A stretch of 64,000 nt of DNA from positions 744,001-808,000 of the forward strand of contig NZ_OZ026465.1 in the NCBI RefSeq assembly GCF_964019845.1, given 5' to 3'. Both the position numbers and the translations under genes were made by a program. Source of the stretch: Spiroplasma endosymbiont of Labia minor. GTDB taxonomy: Bacteria > Bacillota_I > Bacilli_A > Mycoplasmatales > Mycoplasmataceae. This document shows positions 45,283-56,077 of the stretch, piece after piece (within the stretch, counting starts at the first letter, position 1; each line of letters starts with the position of its first letter). Below the pieces are notes generated by a model. It searched no databases. It was not told where the DNA came from and saw nothing but the letters and a program-made list of their open reading frames with translations.

Positions 45283-46470
45283 TTATATATCTTCTCGAAT
45301 AAGTGGCATTGTCATACATCTTGGCCCACCGCGTCCTCTTGAAAGTTCACTTGATGGTGTTGTAATAACATGTACACCTGCTTTTTTTAGTAAATCAATT
45401 GTTACTCAGTTACGTTCATAAGCAATTACTTTACCTGGTTCTAATGTGATAACATTTGTACCATCATTTCATTGTTCACGACCAGCAGCAATTGGGTCGT
45501 CACCACCACATTTAATAAATGTTACTGGTTTGCCTAAAACACTTGATAAATACTCAACAAGTCCTTCTTTTATTTGTTTTTTACCTGTTGGTGTTATTTC
45601 ATAAATTTTAAATTCATTAATATCATCAAATATTAGTGGATGCACTATAAATTTATCATAATCTATATTTGTAAATACAGTATCTAAATGCATATAACTT
45701 CTTGTTTTTGGTAAATCAAGAACTATTATTTTACTATATCCATCTCTTTGAACAAATAATCTTTTTGACATTTGTTCAATTGCTTCCATTTGTGTACGTT
45801 GAGATACACCAATTATTAAATTTTCTTTATTTAAAACTAAAATATCTCCACCTTCAATATTATGTTCTCATTCTCTTTCGTATAAGTATGGAACTTTTTC
45901 TTTAAAACGACTGTGATTTTTGAAAACAAAATCTGGGAATAATGTTTCACGCCTTCGGGTTACAGATCACATCCTGTGCAAAGTAACACCATGACCTACG
46001 GATGCAAAAGGATCTCTTTGAAACAACACATTTGGCAATGGATCAGCTACAAACGGATATTTGTCACCGTCTACAATATTTAATTCTAGTTTTTTTGTAC
46101 CTCCTATCATTTGTTTTACCATGTTTAAATTATTCATTTTTGCTAAAAATTCACGAAATTTAGCAACATGACCTGATTTAACATTTCCTTCTTTAATAAA
46201 TTGGTCTATAAAATGGTCTCTCAAATTTGGATTTTGGTCCAAAGCTTCTGCTGCTAATTCTTCAATATACAGCACTTCAACTCCATTGTCTTTCATATGA
46301 TTTGTAAATTTATCATGTTCCTCAATTGCAACTTTCAAAAAAGGAACATCATCAAATAATAATCTTTCTAGTAAATCTGGTACTAAATTTTCAACTTCAT
46401 TACCAGGTCGGTGAACTAAAACAGTTTTTAATTTACCGATTTCTGAAAATACATTGATTGGTTGATTCAT
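45283..46470 (-). CDS. arcA: Arginine deiminase
   Basis: A 395-aa protein starting [14 protein letters not shown], with '[11 protein letters not shown]', '[10 protein letters not shown]', 'THLD'-like 'MHLDTVFT' and the catalytic Cys385 in 'RGRGGPRCM'. It hydrolyses arginine to citrulline and ammonia. I place the start at ATG 46470 because GAGGG lies 8 nt upstream; an upstream in-frame ATG at 46560 lies inside the promoter -10 and cannot be used. First gene of the arc cluster. Confidence 0.97.
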
Positions 46471-46558
46471 AATTTTACCCTCAATTCTATGTGAAATGTT
46501 TTGAGTAACTATATCATTCATTTTCAATTTTCTGTTTTCAATACACTTACTCACTAAC

Positions 46559-46586
46559 ATTATACAACCTAAAAAGCAAATGTAAA
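46559..46586 (-). promoter_or_regulatory. Promoter of the arc cluster
   Basis: On the minus strand TTTACA (46586-46581), a 16-bp spacer and TATAAT (46564-46559) form the best sigma-70 promoter in the window. Transcription would start near 46552, leaving an 80-nt leader before arcA. Confidence 0.75.
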
Positions 46587-46682
46587 TATTTTTTCCATTT
46601 TTTAAATTTTTTTACAATTAAATTTTAATAATAACTAATTTGAATAAATCCAAATACAGATTTTTTATTTGGCAAATAAAAA

Positions 46683-46730
46683 ACTCCATTAAAATAATCA
46701 AAAAACACTATTTTGAAATATTTTAACGGA
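46683..46730 (-). terminator. Terminator after rplQ
   Basis: A 13-bp stem with one G:U pair (CTCCGTTAAAATA with TATTTTAATGGAG on the minus strand), a large 22-nt loop and a T run lies 35 nt after the rplQ stop. It ends the rpoA-rplQ transcript before the arc cluster. Confidence 0.75.
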
Positions 46731-46765
46731 GAAATGCTTATACTAAATAATAATTTACATACAAA

Positions 46766-47125
46766 TTAAACTAACTCAATAATTACCATAGGAGCATTAT
46801 CACCACGACGATTGTCCAATTTTAAAATTCTTGTGTAACCACCGTTACGATTTTTAAAACGTTTGGCTAAATCTGTAAATAATTTATGTAGCGCTGTCTC
46901 TTTTGCATTAGCATCAATGTCACGCAATCAAGCAACAGCTTGTCTTCTAGCATGAAGATCTTGACGCTTAGCTAAAGTAATCATTTTATCAAAATGAGTA
47001 CGTAATTCTTTTGCGCGTGTTTCTGTAATTTCTAAACGTTCTGAAACAATTAATTCAGTAGTTAAATTACGCATCAAAGCTGTTCTTCATGCAGTGTTTT
47101 TACCACGTTTTTGAATATACGACAT
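46766..47125 (-). CDS. rplQ: Ribosomal protein L17
   Basis: A 119-aa protein: N-terminal '[20 protein letters not shown]', '[20 protein letters not shown]' and '[12 protein letters not shown]', the usual L17 blocks (Trp by UGA). It binds 23S rRNA near the exit tunnel. It starts 17 nt after rpoA and ends the superoperon's conserved part before the arc insertion. Confidence 0.97.
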
Positions 47126-47142
47126 ATTTTATCCTCCTATAA

Positions 47143-48102
47143 TTAATTCATAATTCTAAATGTCAAATTTAATTGTGCAACTTTATCTTTAATTTCTTTA
47201 AATGATTTTCTACCTAAGTTTCTAATTTCTTGTATTTCATCTTCAGATCTAGAAACTAAATCACGCAATAAATTTATGCCTGCGCGTTTCAAGCAATTTA
47301 ATGATCGTTGTGTAAAATCAAAATCCTCTATTGCGCGATCTAATTCTTTATCATCTTCTGATTCATTTTCACCAATAATTGGCATTAAGGCTAAAGTTTC
47401 ATTTAAATTAATAAATGCTTCTAAGTGAGCAGTCAAAACACGAGCTGCCAATGCTACAGCATTAGTAGCTGTTAATGAACCATTAGTAGTAACACTTAAA
47501 GTTAATTTTTCTAAATCAATAGCTCTACCAATTCTTGTTGGTTCAACTTCATAAGAAACATTGACAACTGGCGAATAATTAGAATCTATTGTAATTGCAT
47601 CCGCAATTAGATTTTTTTCTTTTTTATTATCTTTAAATGATTTATATCCACGTGAATATTTTGCAAATAAAGTTAAATCAAAAATTCCGCCTTCTGCTAA
47701 TGTTGCAATATGTAAATCTTCATTTAAAACTTTTACACCAGTCGGTACATCAATATCCCCGGCTTTAATTTCACCCGGAGTATTGTTTACTAACTTTAAT
47801 TCAACAGTTTCTTCTTCTGGAAACATATTTTCATCTATTTCCAAAACAATATTTTTAATATTTAATATAATACGACTAACATTTTCAACGATTCCTTCAA
47901 TTGAAGTAAATTCATGTGCAGCACCACGTAATTTTATTGCATAAACAGCAGCTCCTGGAGTTGCTTCTAATAAAGTTCTACGTAATGCATTTCCTAATGT
48001 AATTCCAAATCCACGTTCTAATGGTTCAACTTCAAATTTAGCAAATGAACGACCATTTTTTTCTTCCAATAAATTAAATTCTGGTCTTGTAAATAATTTC
48101 AT
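47143..48102 (-). CDS. rpoA: RNA polymerase alpha subunit
   Basis: A 319-aa protein. The N-terminal dimerisation domain has 'VEPLERGFGITLGNALRR' and 'EFTSIEGI', and the C-terminal domain has the DNA-binding 'NCLKRAGINLLRDLV..S..EIQEIRNLGRKS' with conserved NLGRKS. Normal length. Placed between rpsK and rplQ as in most Firmicutes. Confidence 0.98.
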   Translation of the reverse strand: MKLFTRPEFNLLEEKNGRSFAKFEVEPLERGFGITLGNALRRTLLEATPGAAVYAIKLRGAAHEFTSIEGIVENVSRIILNIKNIVLEIDENMFPEEETVELKLVNNTPGEIKAGDIDVPTGVKVLNEDLHIATLAEGGIFDLTLFAKYSRGYKSFKDNKKEKNLIADAITIDSNYSPVVNVSYEVEPTRIGRAIDLEKLTLSVTTNGSLTATNAVALAARVLTAHLEAFINLNETLALMPIIGENESEDDKELDRAIEDFDFTQRSLNCLKRAGINLLRDLVSRSEDEIQEIRNLGRKSFKEIKDKVAQLNLTFRIMN

Positions 48103-48108
48103 CTATAA

Positions 48109-48501
48109 TTAACCTCTTGGGCGTTTTGGTGGACGTACACCATTATGTGGAATTGGTGATGTGTCTTTAATTGAAGTAATTTCTAATCCGATTCCTTGAA
48201 GGGAACGCACAGCTGCATCTCTTCCTGGTCCTGGTCCTTTAACTTCTACTTGAATTGTTCTTAAGCCGTGTTCCATTGCACCTTTACCTGCTGCTTCTGC
48301 AATTAATTGTGCAGCATATGGCGTTGATTTTTTTGTTCCTTTAAAACCAAGTGCACCCGCACTTGATCAAGCCAATACATTACCAGCTTCATCTGATAAA
48401 GAAACTATTGTATTATTAAAGGTAGAATGAATGTGTGCTATACCTTTAGCAATATTTTTTTTAACTTTTTTCTTTGCAGTTCCTGCTTTTGGATTTGCCA
48501 T
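48109..48501 (-). CDS. rpsK: Ribosomal protein S11
   Basis: A 130-aa protein with '[20 protein letters not shown]', '[17 protein letters not shown]', '[11 protein letters not shown]' and the C-terminal '[13 protein letters not shown]'. It lies on the 30S platform at the mRNA exit. In order rpsM-rpsK-rpoA; stop 7 nt before the rpoA start. Confidence 0.98.
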
Positions 48502-48521
48502 AAGTTATATTTCCTACCTAT

Positions 48522-48887
48522 CTATTTTTTCTTATTAGCCACAGTTTTACGTGGCCCTTTTCTTGTACGTGCATTTTGTTTTGATGATTGTCCACGTACT
48601 GGTAACCCTTTACGGTGTCTCATACCTCGGTATGATCCAATTTCCATTAAACGTTTAATGTTCAACTGAACTTCACGTCTTAAATCACCTTCTGTTTTAT
48701 ATTTTGAAATTTCAGTGGTAATTGATTTAATTTGATCTTCTGATAAATCTTGTACACGAATTTCTTCCGAAATAGCTGTGTTTTTTAAAATTTTTTGTGA
48801 TGTCGATAATCCAATTCCATATATGTAAGTAAGAGCAATAACTACTCTTTTATTATTTGGTATTTCTACTCCACTAATACGAGCCAT
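48522..48887 (-). CDS. rpsM: Ribosomal protein S13
   Basis: A 121-aa protein: '[20 protein letters not shown]', 'GIG' turn and the basic tail '[17 protein letters not shown]' with TRKGPRKT. It contacts the P-site tRNA and the 50S bridge. Between rpmJ and rpsK. Confidence 0.98.
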   Translation of the reverse strand: MARISGVEIPNNKRVVIALTYIYGIGLSTSQKILKNTAISEEIRVQDLSEDQIKSITTEISKYKTEGDLRREVQLNIKRLMEIGSYRGMRHRKGLPVRGQSSKQNARTRKGPRKTVANKKK

Positions 48888-48898
48888 ATTTTTTCCCC

Positions 48899-49012
48899 TT
48901 ATCCTTGACGTTGTTTATGTTTTGGATTTCCACAAATAATCATTACACGGCTTTTCCGACGAATAACACGACATTTATCGCAGATCTTTTTAACTGATGA
49001 TCTTACTTTCAT
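48899..49012 (-). CDS. rpmJ: Ribosomal protein L36 (zinc form)
   Basis: A 37-aa protein: [19 protein letters not shown] followed by '[13 protein letters not shown]'. The CxxC...C...H zinc ligands are all present. Upstream of rpsM by 11 nt and downstream of infA, the standard order. Found by direct translation. Confidence 0.97.
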   Translation of the reverse strand: MKVRSSVKKICDKCRVIRRKSRVMIICGNPKHKQRQG

Positions 49013-49106
49013 CTTTGCCTCCATAAATATTGTGAAAAAATAATTTACATTATATTTTCTTTTTTACAATTAATTTCTTTAATTTAAAAATAAATTAAAA
49101 TTCTGT

Positions 49107-49325
49107 TTATCGAAAACGATAAGTAATTCGCCCACGTGTCATATCGTAAGGAGAAATATTGACTGTTACTTTGTCTCCAGGTAAAATGCGAATGTAATTC
49201 ATTCTGATTTTACCTGACACGTTGGCGGAAATAACAGCACCATTTTCAAGTTCTACTTTAAAAGTGGCATTTGGCAACACTTCTGTAACTGTACCTTCAA
49301 CTTCAAGGTAATCTTCTTTTGCCAT
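49107..49325 (-). CDS. infA: Translation initiation factor IF-1
   Basis: A 72-aa OB-fold protein starting [13 protein letters not shown] with '[11 protein letters not shown]', '[16 protein letters not shown]' and the '[12 protein letters not shown]' end. It blocks the A site during initiation. The ATG overlaps the map stop (TAATG). A 94-nt gap before rpmJ holds no gene. Confidence 0.98.
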   Translation of the reverse strand: MAKEDYLEVEGTVTEVLPNATFKVELENGAVISANVSGKIRMNYIRILPGDKVTVNISPYDMTRGRITYRFR

Positions 49326-50098
49326 TAAAAATCTTCCTCACTTTCTTCTTGACGTTTGGTTAAAACTTCATACCCATCTTCAGTAACCAAAATGGTGTGC
49401 TCAAAATGCGCAGTCATTGATTTGTCTTGAGAGATAACTGTTCAATCATCTTTAAGAACACGGGTTTTTGCAGTACCAACTTGAACCATTGGTTCTATAC
49501 ATATAACCATACCCGCAGCCAATCTCATCCCAGTATCTTTCAAACCTACATTTGAAATAATTGGATCTTCATGCATTTCAGATCCAATACCATGACCAGC
49601 ATAATCTGTTGGCAAATAATATCCATTTCCTTCAACATATTCTTGGACAGTATTAGATATTGTGCCTAACCTTACACCAGGTTTTATCTGTTTTATAGCA
49701 AGATAAAGCGATTTTTGAGTGACCTTTACTAGTTTATCATATTTTGAATTAGAATTACCACAAATAATTGTTAATGCTGAATCGGCATGTCAACCGTTGT
49801 AAGTACAACCAGTATCTAGAGAAACTATATCTCCATCTTTTAGTATACGATTAGTTGGAATACCATGAATTAATTGCTCATTAATTGAAATACAAATATT
49901 ATTTGGGAATCCACCATAACCTTTAAATGAAACTTTACATTTTTTTTCATTGATAAATTCACCAAATTTTTTATCTATCATTAAACAATTTATTCCTGGT
50001 TTAACTAACATTGTAATATATGATAAGGCTTCAGCCAAAACCTTACCAGCAACACGCATATTTTCAATTTGTGATTTATTTTTAATTGAAATTGACAT
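49325..50098 (-). CDS. map: Methionine aminopeptidase, type I
   Basis: A 257-aa protein. The two-metal ligands are readable in 'VSLDTGC' and 'WHADSA' (Asp, Asp), 'AGHGIG' (His), 'VICIEPM' (Glu) and 'HFEHTI' (Glu). It removes the initiator Met from nascent proteins after deformylation. Two bases after the adk stop and one base overlap with infA. Confidence 0.96.
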
Positions 50099-50746
50099 TT
50101 ATTTGATAAGTTCCATTTCTTTTTCTATTTCTGAATAAATATCGTCAGCACTTCTGTTTCCTGCATGAATTTGTCTTAAAATATTTCTTTTTTCATAATA
50201 TGAAATTAATGTTTTGGTTTGTTTTGAATATACTTCTAGCCTTGTTTTTGTTTTTTCTGGCGAATCATCTGAACGCACAATCAAAGGAGTGGCGTCAAAA
50301 TCACAAATTCACTTAATTTTTGGCATTTTATTAATTTTATGATATGACCTTTTGCATGTTGGACATACTATTCTTCCTGAAATTCTTTCAACCAAAATGC
50401 TTTCTTCAACATCTATAAATATAACTAAATTGATTTTTTTATTTAATTTATTTAACATCTCATCTAAAAATTCAGCTTGATTAACAGTACGAGGATAGCC
50501 GTCAAAAATCAAATTATCATTGACTTTTTGCATATATTCATTAACTATGCCATTTGTTATGTAATCTGGAACTAATTGACCATTACTGATATATTTTTCG
50601 CACTCTATTCCTAAAGATGTTTTATCTGACATAGCTTTTCGCATTAAATCTCCAGTAGATAGTTGAATAAATTTTTGACGTTCAACTAAATATTCTGCTT
50701 GCGTACCTTTGCCAGATCCAGGAGCACCTAATAAAATAATGTTCAT
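50099..50746 (-). CDS. adk: Adenylate kinase
   Basis: A 215-aa long-lid adenylate kinase: P-loop GAPGSGKGT, 'STGDLMR', 'FDGYPRT', 'RISGRIVCPTC' and 'RSDDSPEKTKTRL'. The lid zinc site has three Cys and an Asp (CxxC...CxxD) rather than four Cys. It equilibrates ATP, AMP and ADP. Between secY and map as in Firmicutes. Confidence 0.97.
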
Positions 50747-50775
50747 TTTTTAATCCTACACTTTCATATTTCACA

Positions 50776-52230
50776 TTATCAAATATGTGAATTTTTATTT
50801 TCATTTAAATTAGTTGTGTCACCAAATGTTTCTGATTTTTTATCTATAAATGATTGTTGAATAATACGTCCTTTAATTTGTGCATAAGTTTGTAAGGCAA
50901 CAGAGATAACTATAATTAAACCTGTACCACCTATGGCTAATGATGATGGTAAATTAGTTAATTTTGAAATAATATATGGCAAAATTGCAATTGCTGCCAA
51001 CGCAAAAGAACCAACTCAAGAAAGTCTATTAACTACACCTCTTAAATAAACTCGCGTATCTTTACCGGGTTTAACTCCAGGGATAAATGTTCCTGATTTT
51101 TGAAAATTCTCAGCGATTTTTTCTGGATTAATTTGCACTTGTGCATATAAAAAGGTAAATAGAATTGTCAATACAGCATAAATACCTATTCCTCATCATG
51201 TTGAAAAAGATAAATAATTATTTGTAAATAATACAAATCCATTTTCCGGATTTGAAGCTTGTAAAATTTGCGATATAGTTATTGGCGTGGAAATTATCGC
51301 AGATGAAAAGATAACCGGTATAACTCCAGCATTATTAACTTTCAAAGGTAAATAAGGGGTGTGATCTTTTGCATCAACCAGGCCCGAACCCGTTTGTTGA
51401 ATTGGTATTTTTCTTTCAGCTTCATTCATAATAACTAAAAAGAAAATTACTAAAAAGAATCCAACTATATAAATCATAAATTTTAAGATTCCATCAAATA
51501 AAATATTTGATGATTCTCCTGTTCCAACTCAAAATTTAAATGTGGCTTGAAAATTATTTGGCATTTGAGCTACGATTCCAGTAAAAATAACAATCGAAAC
51601 ACCATTTCCAATTCCTCTAGTAGTTATTTCGTCTGCCAATCACAGCATTAAAAAAGTACCACCAAGTAATACAACTGGGACCAAAATATAATAAAATCAA
51701 CTTGGCCCGATTCCTAAATCAGTTGCACTTCATTTTGGTGTGATTAATCCTTGTTGAATTAAAGTAAATATCGTTGCAATACCTTGCATTAAAGCAAATG
51801 GTATTGTTAAAAATTTAGTTAATCTATCTAATTTTCTTCGACCTCTTTCACCTGATTTTGCTCATCTTGTTAAAACCGGAATTACATCAGTTGATAATAA
51901 TTGAGTTATTATTGATGCTGTAATAAATGGTGAAACACCTAAAGCTAAAATTGAAAATTTACCAATTGAACCACCACCAAGTGTTGAAAGTAATTGGAAA
52001 AATTGTTGAGATTCAACTCCTGATTGAAAATTATCTGATAATTTTATACCCGGAACAGTTAAATATGTACCCATTCTAATAAGCACTAATATTCCCAATG
52101 TAAATAAAACTCGATATACTAAATCTTTATTACGAACAAAAAAATTACCTTTAATAATTGCTGTAGTATTTTTTTGTTTTTTGTTTTTAAATAGTCTTTT
52201 TTGTTTTTTGACCAAATCTTTTTGAACCAT
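50776..52230 (-). CDS. secY: SecY, protein-export channel
   Basis: A 484-aa protein with ten membrane segments. 'TVPGI' at the first loop, '[18 protein letters not shown]', '[17 protein letters not shown]', '[19 protein letters not shown]' and '[11 protein letters not shown]' with '[14 protein letters not shown]' are SecY marks. ATG 52230 is used; the preceding AGAGGT is about 13 nt away, so it may initiate less efficiently, and a GTG at 52245 is in frame. A hairpin precedes it at 52381, separating it from rplO. Confidence 0.96.
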
Positions 52231-52380
52231 AATCAGCGGATACACCTCTTTACAATATAAATACCAATGCTTATATAAAAATATCTAAAATGACATTTTA
52301 CACTTATATAGAATAACATAAACATTCATAATAAAGAATAATTTAGCATTAAATATATAAATTGCTATAAAAAATAAAAA

Positions 52381-52410
52381 AAATTATTAATTAAAGATAA
52401 TTAATAATTT
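52381..52410 (-). terminator. Hairpin with U-run between rplO and secY
   Basis: A 13-bp perfect palindrome (AAATTATTAATTA arm) with loop AAGA overlaps the rplO stop and is followed on the minus strand by TTTTTATTTTTT. It looks like a terminator or attenuator inside the spc operon; a TATATAAG-type -10 further down (about 52300) could restart transcription for secY. Confidence 0.65.
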
Positions 52411-52874
52411 GTTAATTTATTTTTTTCAGGTGAATTTGTAATTATCTCAACTGTTCCACCACTTTTTTTAATTGCTGTTGCTGCAGAAACTGAAATTTTA
52501 TTAACTTTTACATTAATAGGTTTTGTAATTTCTCCATTACCCAAAATTTTAATCAAAGTACGTAAATTTTTAATTTGATGTTTTTCAAATAAAGTTTGAT
52601 GTGAAATTTCAGATAATTCCAAATTTTCTAATTGATTTAGATTAAAAATTTTATAATCTTTTTTATTCATTGAAACAAAACCTATTTTTGGCAAACGTCT
52701 AAATAGAGGGGTTTGTCCACCTTCAAATCCAAGGCGAACTCCTCCACCTGAACGAGAATTTTGTCCTTTGTGTCCACGTGTAGAAGTTTTACCTCTTCCA
52801 GATCCAGTTCCACGACCAACTCTAGTTTCATCTTTTTGACTTCCAGGAGTATATTTTAATTCATGCAATTTCAT
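52401..52874 (-). CDS. rplO: Ribosomal protein L15
   Basis: A 157-aa protein: N-terminal Gly/Arg-rich '[20 protein letters not shown]', '[18 protein letters not shown]' and a C-terminal domain ending in Asn-Tyr. It stabilises 23S rRNA domain II/V. Follows rpsE directly; the usual rpmD is not present between them. Confidence 0.97.
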   Translation of the reverse strand: MKLHELKYTPGSQKDETRVGRGTGSGRGKTSTRGHKGQNSRSGGGVRLGFEGGQTPLFRRLPKIGFVSMNKKDYKIFNLNQLENLELSEISHQTLFEKHQIKNLRTLIKILGNGEITKPINVKVNKISVSAATAIKKSGGTVEIITNSPEKNKLTNY

Positions 52875-52877
52875 AAC

Positions 52878-53573
52878 TTAATTAACCCCTTTTGATCTTA
52901 TTTTTTTTAATTCTGTTGATGGAGCAATTCTAGCTTCTTTTGAAATAATATTAACTGGTTCACGTAATTTAGAAATTCTTTTTGCAGATTTCATACTTCT
53001 CAATCCAGCAACTGTTGCACGGATCATATTAATTGGTGTATTTGAACCTAATGATTTTGCATAAACATCTGCAACACCTGCTAATTCAATAACCGCACGT
53101 GCAGGCCCACCAGCAATTACACCAGTACCTTTTTTAGCTGGTTTAATCAAAACTCTTCCAGCTCCAAAATGACCTATAATTTCATGTGGCACTGTTGTAC
53201 CATCCAAAGTAATACGTTGAACAGTTTTACGTGCTTCTTTGATTGCTTTTTTAATTGCATCTGGAACTTCATTTGCTTTTCCGGTTCCAAATCCAACACG
53301 ACCTTTTTTATCGCCTACAACAACTACTGCTGCAAATCTAAAATGTCTTCCACCTTTTGTTACTTTTGTAACACGATTAATTGTAACCACTTTTTCTTCA
53401 AAAGGATCATTTTCTTTATCAAAACGATGATCTGTTCTATCTTTACGAAATTTCCCATCATGACTTTTATTGTCACGAGGACCTTTTGGCCCTTGTCCAG
53501 CATAAGATGGACGAACTACAGTTTTGGCATCTGCAGTTACAGGAGTGGTTGAGTTTTTTTCTTCTATACTCAT
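52878..53573 (-). CDS. rpsE: Ribosomal protein S5 with N-terminal extension
   Basis: A 231-aa protein. The S5 core starts near residue 60 ('[17 protein letters not shown]', '[14 protein letters not shown]', '[20 protein letters not shown]'). The first about 58 residues are polar and Lys/Asp-rich and are not part of the usual bacterial S5 (about 165 aa). S5 supports translational accuracy. ATG 53573 has no competing internal Met near the core, so the long form is likely. Confidence 0.95.
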   Translation of the reverse strand: MSIEEKNSTTPVTADAKTVVRPSYAGQGPKGPRDNKSHDGKFRKDRTDHRFDKENDPFEEKVVTINRVTKVTKGGRHFRFAAVVVVGDKKGRVGFGTGKANEVPDAIKKAIKEARKTVQRITLDGTTVPHEIIGHFGAGRVLIKPAKKGTGVIAGGPARAVIELAGVADVYAKSLGSNTPINMIRATVAGLRSMKSAKRISKLREPVNIISKEARIAPSTELKKIRSKGVN

Positions 53574-53595
53574 TTTATTTTACCTTTCCCTACTA

Positions 53596-53946
53596 TTAAA
53601 ATACCAAACCTGCTTTACGAGCAGCTTCAGCAAAAGCTTTAACTTTTCCGTGATATAAATAGCCTCCGCGATCAAAAACAACTTCTGAAATTTTTGCTGT
53701 TTTAGCTTTAGCTACAATTTCTGCTGCAACTACTTCTGCTGCTGCAATATTTGATTTATTTTTAATTGGCATTTTCAATGTAGATGCTGATAACAATGTA
53801 ATTCCTTTACTGTCATCAATAATTTGTGCATAAAAATTAGTGTTCGATTTAAATACATTAAGTCTTGGTCTTGTTGATGTACCAACAATTTTGTTGCGAA
53901 CGCGGAAATGTCTGCGTTTTCTTGATTCTTGTTTTGAATATTTCAT
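53596..53946 (-). CDS. rplR: Ribosomal protein L18
   Basis: A 116-aa protein starting [13 protein letters not shown], with '[20 protein letters not shown]' and the C-terminal '[20 protein letters not shown]'. It binds 5S rRNA. A start at 53961 is in frame, but the family normally begins at the Met chosen here. Between rplF and rpsE. Confidence 0.96.
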   Translation of the reverse strand: MKYSKQESRKRRHFRVRNKIVGTSTRPRLNVFKSNTNFYAQIIDDSKGITLLSASTLKMPIKNKSNIAAAEVVAAEIVAKAKTAKISEVVFDRGGYLYHGKVKAFAEAARKAGLVF

Positions 53947-53970
53947 AATCTTAAAACCCATTCAGTCGAA

Positions 53971-54513
53971 TTATTTTCCGGCTGATTTCCCTTCTTTTCT
54001 AATCAATTTTTCACCTTTGTATTTAATCCCCTTACCTTTATAAGGTTCTGGACGACGATATTTTCTAATATTCGCAGCAACTTCTCCTACCAATTGTTTG
54101 TCAATTCCTGATATTTTAAGTTCAGTTGGTTTTGGAACTTCAATTGAAATATTCTTTGGTATTTCAAATGCAATTGGATGTGAATATCCTAATGATAAAT
54201 TTAATTTATCACCAGCAAGTGCAGCACGATAACCAACACCTACAATTTCTAATTCCTTTACATATCCTTCAGACACACCAACTAACATACCTTGAATTAA
54301 TGAATTTGTTGTTCCATGTAATTGTTTTGTATGTTTTAATTCGTTTTGACGTAAAGTTGACACTTTACCATCTTCAATAACTATTTTTATTAATGGCGAA
54401 AAAGTTTGTGTTAATTCACCTTTGGTTCCTTTAATTACTAATTTATTATTTGATTCAATTTTAACTTCAACACCATTAGGAACAGTTAAAATACGATTTC
54501 CAATACGACTCAT
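53971..54513 (-). CDS. rplF: Ribosomal protein L6
   Basis: A 180-aa protein: [15 protein letters not shown], 'VKGTKGELT'-like '[12 protein letters not shown]', 'VGVGYRAAL' and the C-terminal '[16 protein letters not shown]'. It lies near the GTPase centre. Between rpsH (15 nt upstream) and rplR. Confidence 0.98.
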   Translation of the reverse strand: MSRIGNRILTVPNGVEVKIESNNKLVIKGTKGELTQTFSPLIKIVIEDGKVSTLRQNELKHTKQLHGTTNSLIQGMLVGVSEGYVKELEIVGVGYRAALAGDKLNLSLGYSHPIAFEIPKNISIEVPKPTELKISGIDKQLVGEVAANIRKYRRPEPYKGKGIKYKGEKLIRKEGKSAGK

Positions 54514-54528
54514 AATTAACCTCCTAAA

Positions 54529-54915
54529 TTATCAAACAAATGCAAGCACTTCTCCACCAACACTTTGTTGGCGTGCTTGTTTATCTGTCATAATACCTTT
54601 TGATGTTGAAACAATTGCAATTCCTAATCCATTTAAAACTTTAGGAATATTTGCCGCTTCTGAATAAACACGTAAACCAGGTTTTGAAATACGTTTTAAT
54701 CCTTGAATTACACGAGCTTTACCTTGATACTTCAATTTCACAGTAATATCTTTTTTAAAATCTTTTGATTCTGAAAAATCTTCTATAAAACCTTCACCTT
54801 TTAAAATATTTGCTATTTCGTGTTTTAGTTTACTACCTGGAATTAACACAGTTTCGTGATATCTTTGATTTGCATTTCTAATGCGAGTAAGCATATCTGC
54901 AATTACATCTGTCAT
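54529..54915 (-). CDS. rpsH: Ribosomal protein S8
   Basis: A 128-aa protein: '[15 protein letters not shown]', '[10 protein letters not shown]' and the C-terminal '[13 protein letters not shown]', in which the final Trp is a UGA codon and TAA follows, so the usual end is preserved only in code 4. It organises the 16S central domain and regulates spc operons elsewhere. Between rpsN and rplF. Confidence 0.98.
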
Positions 54916-54953
54916 TTATCTTCATTTCCTTTTCTATTTCAATTTTATAATTT

Positions 54954-55139
54954 TTATCATGAAGCTTTTGTTATTCCAGGAATTTGCCCTTTGTAAGCAA
55001 AGTCACGGAAACATAAACGGCATAAATTGAATTTGCGTAAAACTGAATGTGGTCTTCCACAATGTCCACATCTTGTGTATTCTCTAACAGTAAATTTTTG
55101 CTTTTTGATTTGTTTAACTTTTAATGCTTTTCTTGCCAT
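54954..55139 (-). CDS. rpsN: Ribosomal protein S14, zinc-binding type
   Basis: A 61-aa protein with the zinc ribbon CGHC...CRLC and the C-terminal '[12 protein letters not shown]', whose last Trp is a UGA codon. Short S14 replaces the zinc-free form. Between rplE and rpsH. Confidence 0.97.
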
Positions 55140-55159
55140 AATTTCATTGAACCTCTTTC

Positions 55160-55720
55160 TTATTTTTCAAATGGTAAACCCATTTTTTGTAGTAATAAGA
55201 ACCCATCATTATTAGTTTTTGCAGTTGTCACAAATGTGATGTCCATACCATTGACTTTTTGAACTTTATCATAATCTATTTCAGGAAAAATTATTTGCTC
55301 TTTAATTCCCAAAGTATAATTGCCTTGACCATCAAACGCATTTTTTGAGACACCTCTAAAATCACGCACACGAGGTAACGCTACATCTATTAAACGAACT
55401 AAAAAGTCATACATTTTTTGTCCTCTTAAAGTAACTTTAATACCAATAGGCATCCCTTCACGTAATTTAAAGACAGCCAAAGATTTTTTAGCTTTTGTAA
55501 CTAATGGTTTTTGACCTGTCAATTGCATTAACTCATTTGCAGCATTATCTAATTTTTTAGAATCATGAACTGCATCTCCTATACCCATGTTTATAACAAT
55601 TTTAGAAACCTTTGGCACTTCCATAATTGATTTATAACCATGTTCTTTAAATAATTCAGGAGCAATTTTGCTTTTATAGTTTTCTTGCAATTTATTTTTA
55701 TATTCTTTTACTTTTGCCAT
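55160..55720 (-). CDS. rplE: Ribosomal protein L5
   Basis: A 186-aa protein: '[14 protein letters not shown]', '[20 protein letters not shown]', '[12 protein letters not shown]' and '[10 protein letters not shown]' are the L5 blocks. It contacts 5S rRNA and the P-site tRNA. Ribosome site GGAGG. Between rplX and rpsN. Confidence 0.98.
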   Translation of the reverse strand: MAKVKEYKNKLQENYKSKIAPELFKEHGYKSIMEVPKVSKIVINMGIGDAVHDSKKLDNAANELMQLTGQKPLVTKAKKSLAVFKLREGMPIGIKVTLRGQKMYDFLVRLIDVALPRVRDFRGVSKNAFDGQGNYTLGIKEQIIFPEIDYDKVQKVNGMDITFVTTAKTNNDGFLLLQKMGLPFEK

Positions 55721-55740
55721 AACTTAAACATTCCTCCTTA

Positions 55741-56058
55741 TTATTTTAGTTTAGAATTGCTTCTTTTGGCAATTCTATGTTTTCCATCTGCAGTTATTGA
55801 ATAACCAACACGGCTTGTTAAATCTTTATTTTTTGGATCAACAACAGCCACATTTGATATATGAATAGGTTTTGGAATTTCACGAATTCCACCTTCTGAA
55901 TCAGATTGTGTTGGTTTAAAATGTTTAATTTGATTTAATCCTTCAATTTGTACGCGTGTTTTATCTTTTGAAACTTTAATTACTGGTCCTGAATGTCCTT
56001 TATTTGAACCTGAGATAACTTTAATAACGTCACCTTTTACAATACGTGATTTAATCAT
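55741..56058 (-). CDS. rplX: Ribosomal protein L24
   Basis: A 105-aa protein; the KOW motif is visible in 'KGDVIKVISGSNKGHSGPVI', then 'VQIEGLNQIKHFKP' and 'PIHISNVAVVDPK'. ATG 56058 follows GAGGGGG at 8 nt; a longer in-frame start at 56097 has no ribosome site. Early assembly protein. Between rplN and rplE. Confidence 0.97.
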   Translation of the reverse strand: MIKSRIVKGDVIKVISGSNKGHSGPVIKVSKDKTRVQIEGLNQIKHFKPTQSDSEGGIREIPKPIHISNVAVVDPKNKDLTSRVGYSITADGKHRIAKRSNSKLK

Positions 56059-56077
56059 TTTATTGTCCCCCTCAAAA

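Noticed and set aside
46471-46560. Longer arcA start at ATG 46560
   Set aside because: That ATG lies in the promoter -10; ATG 46470 has a good ribosome site and the usual N-terminus.
53169-53552. Plus-strand frame rich in Phe and Cys inside rpsE
   Set aside because: Composition is that of a reverse-complement shadow of a Lys/Gly-rich ribosomal protein.
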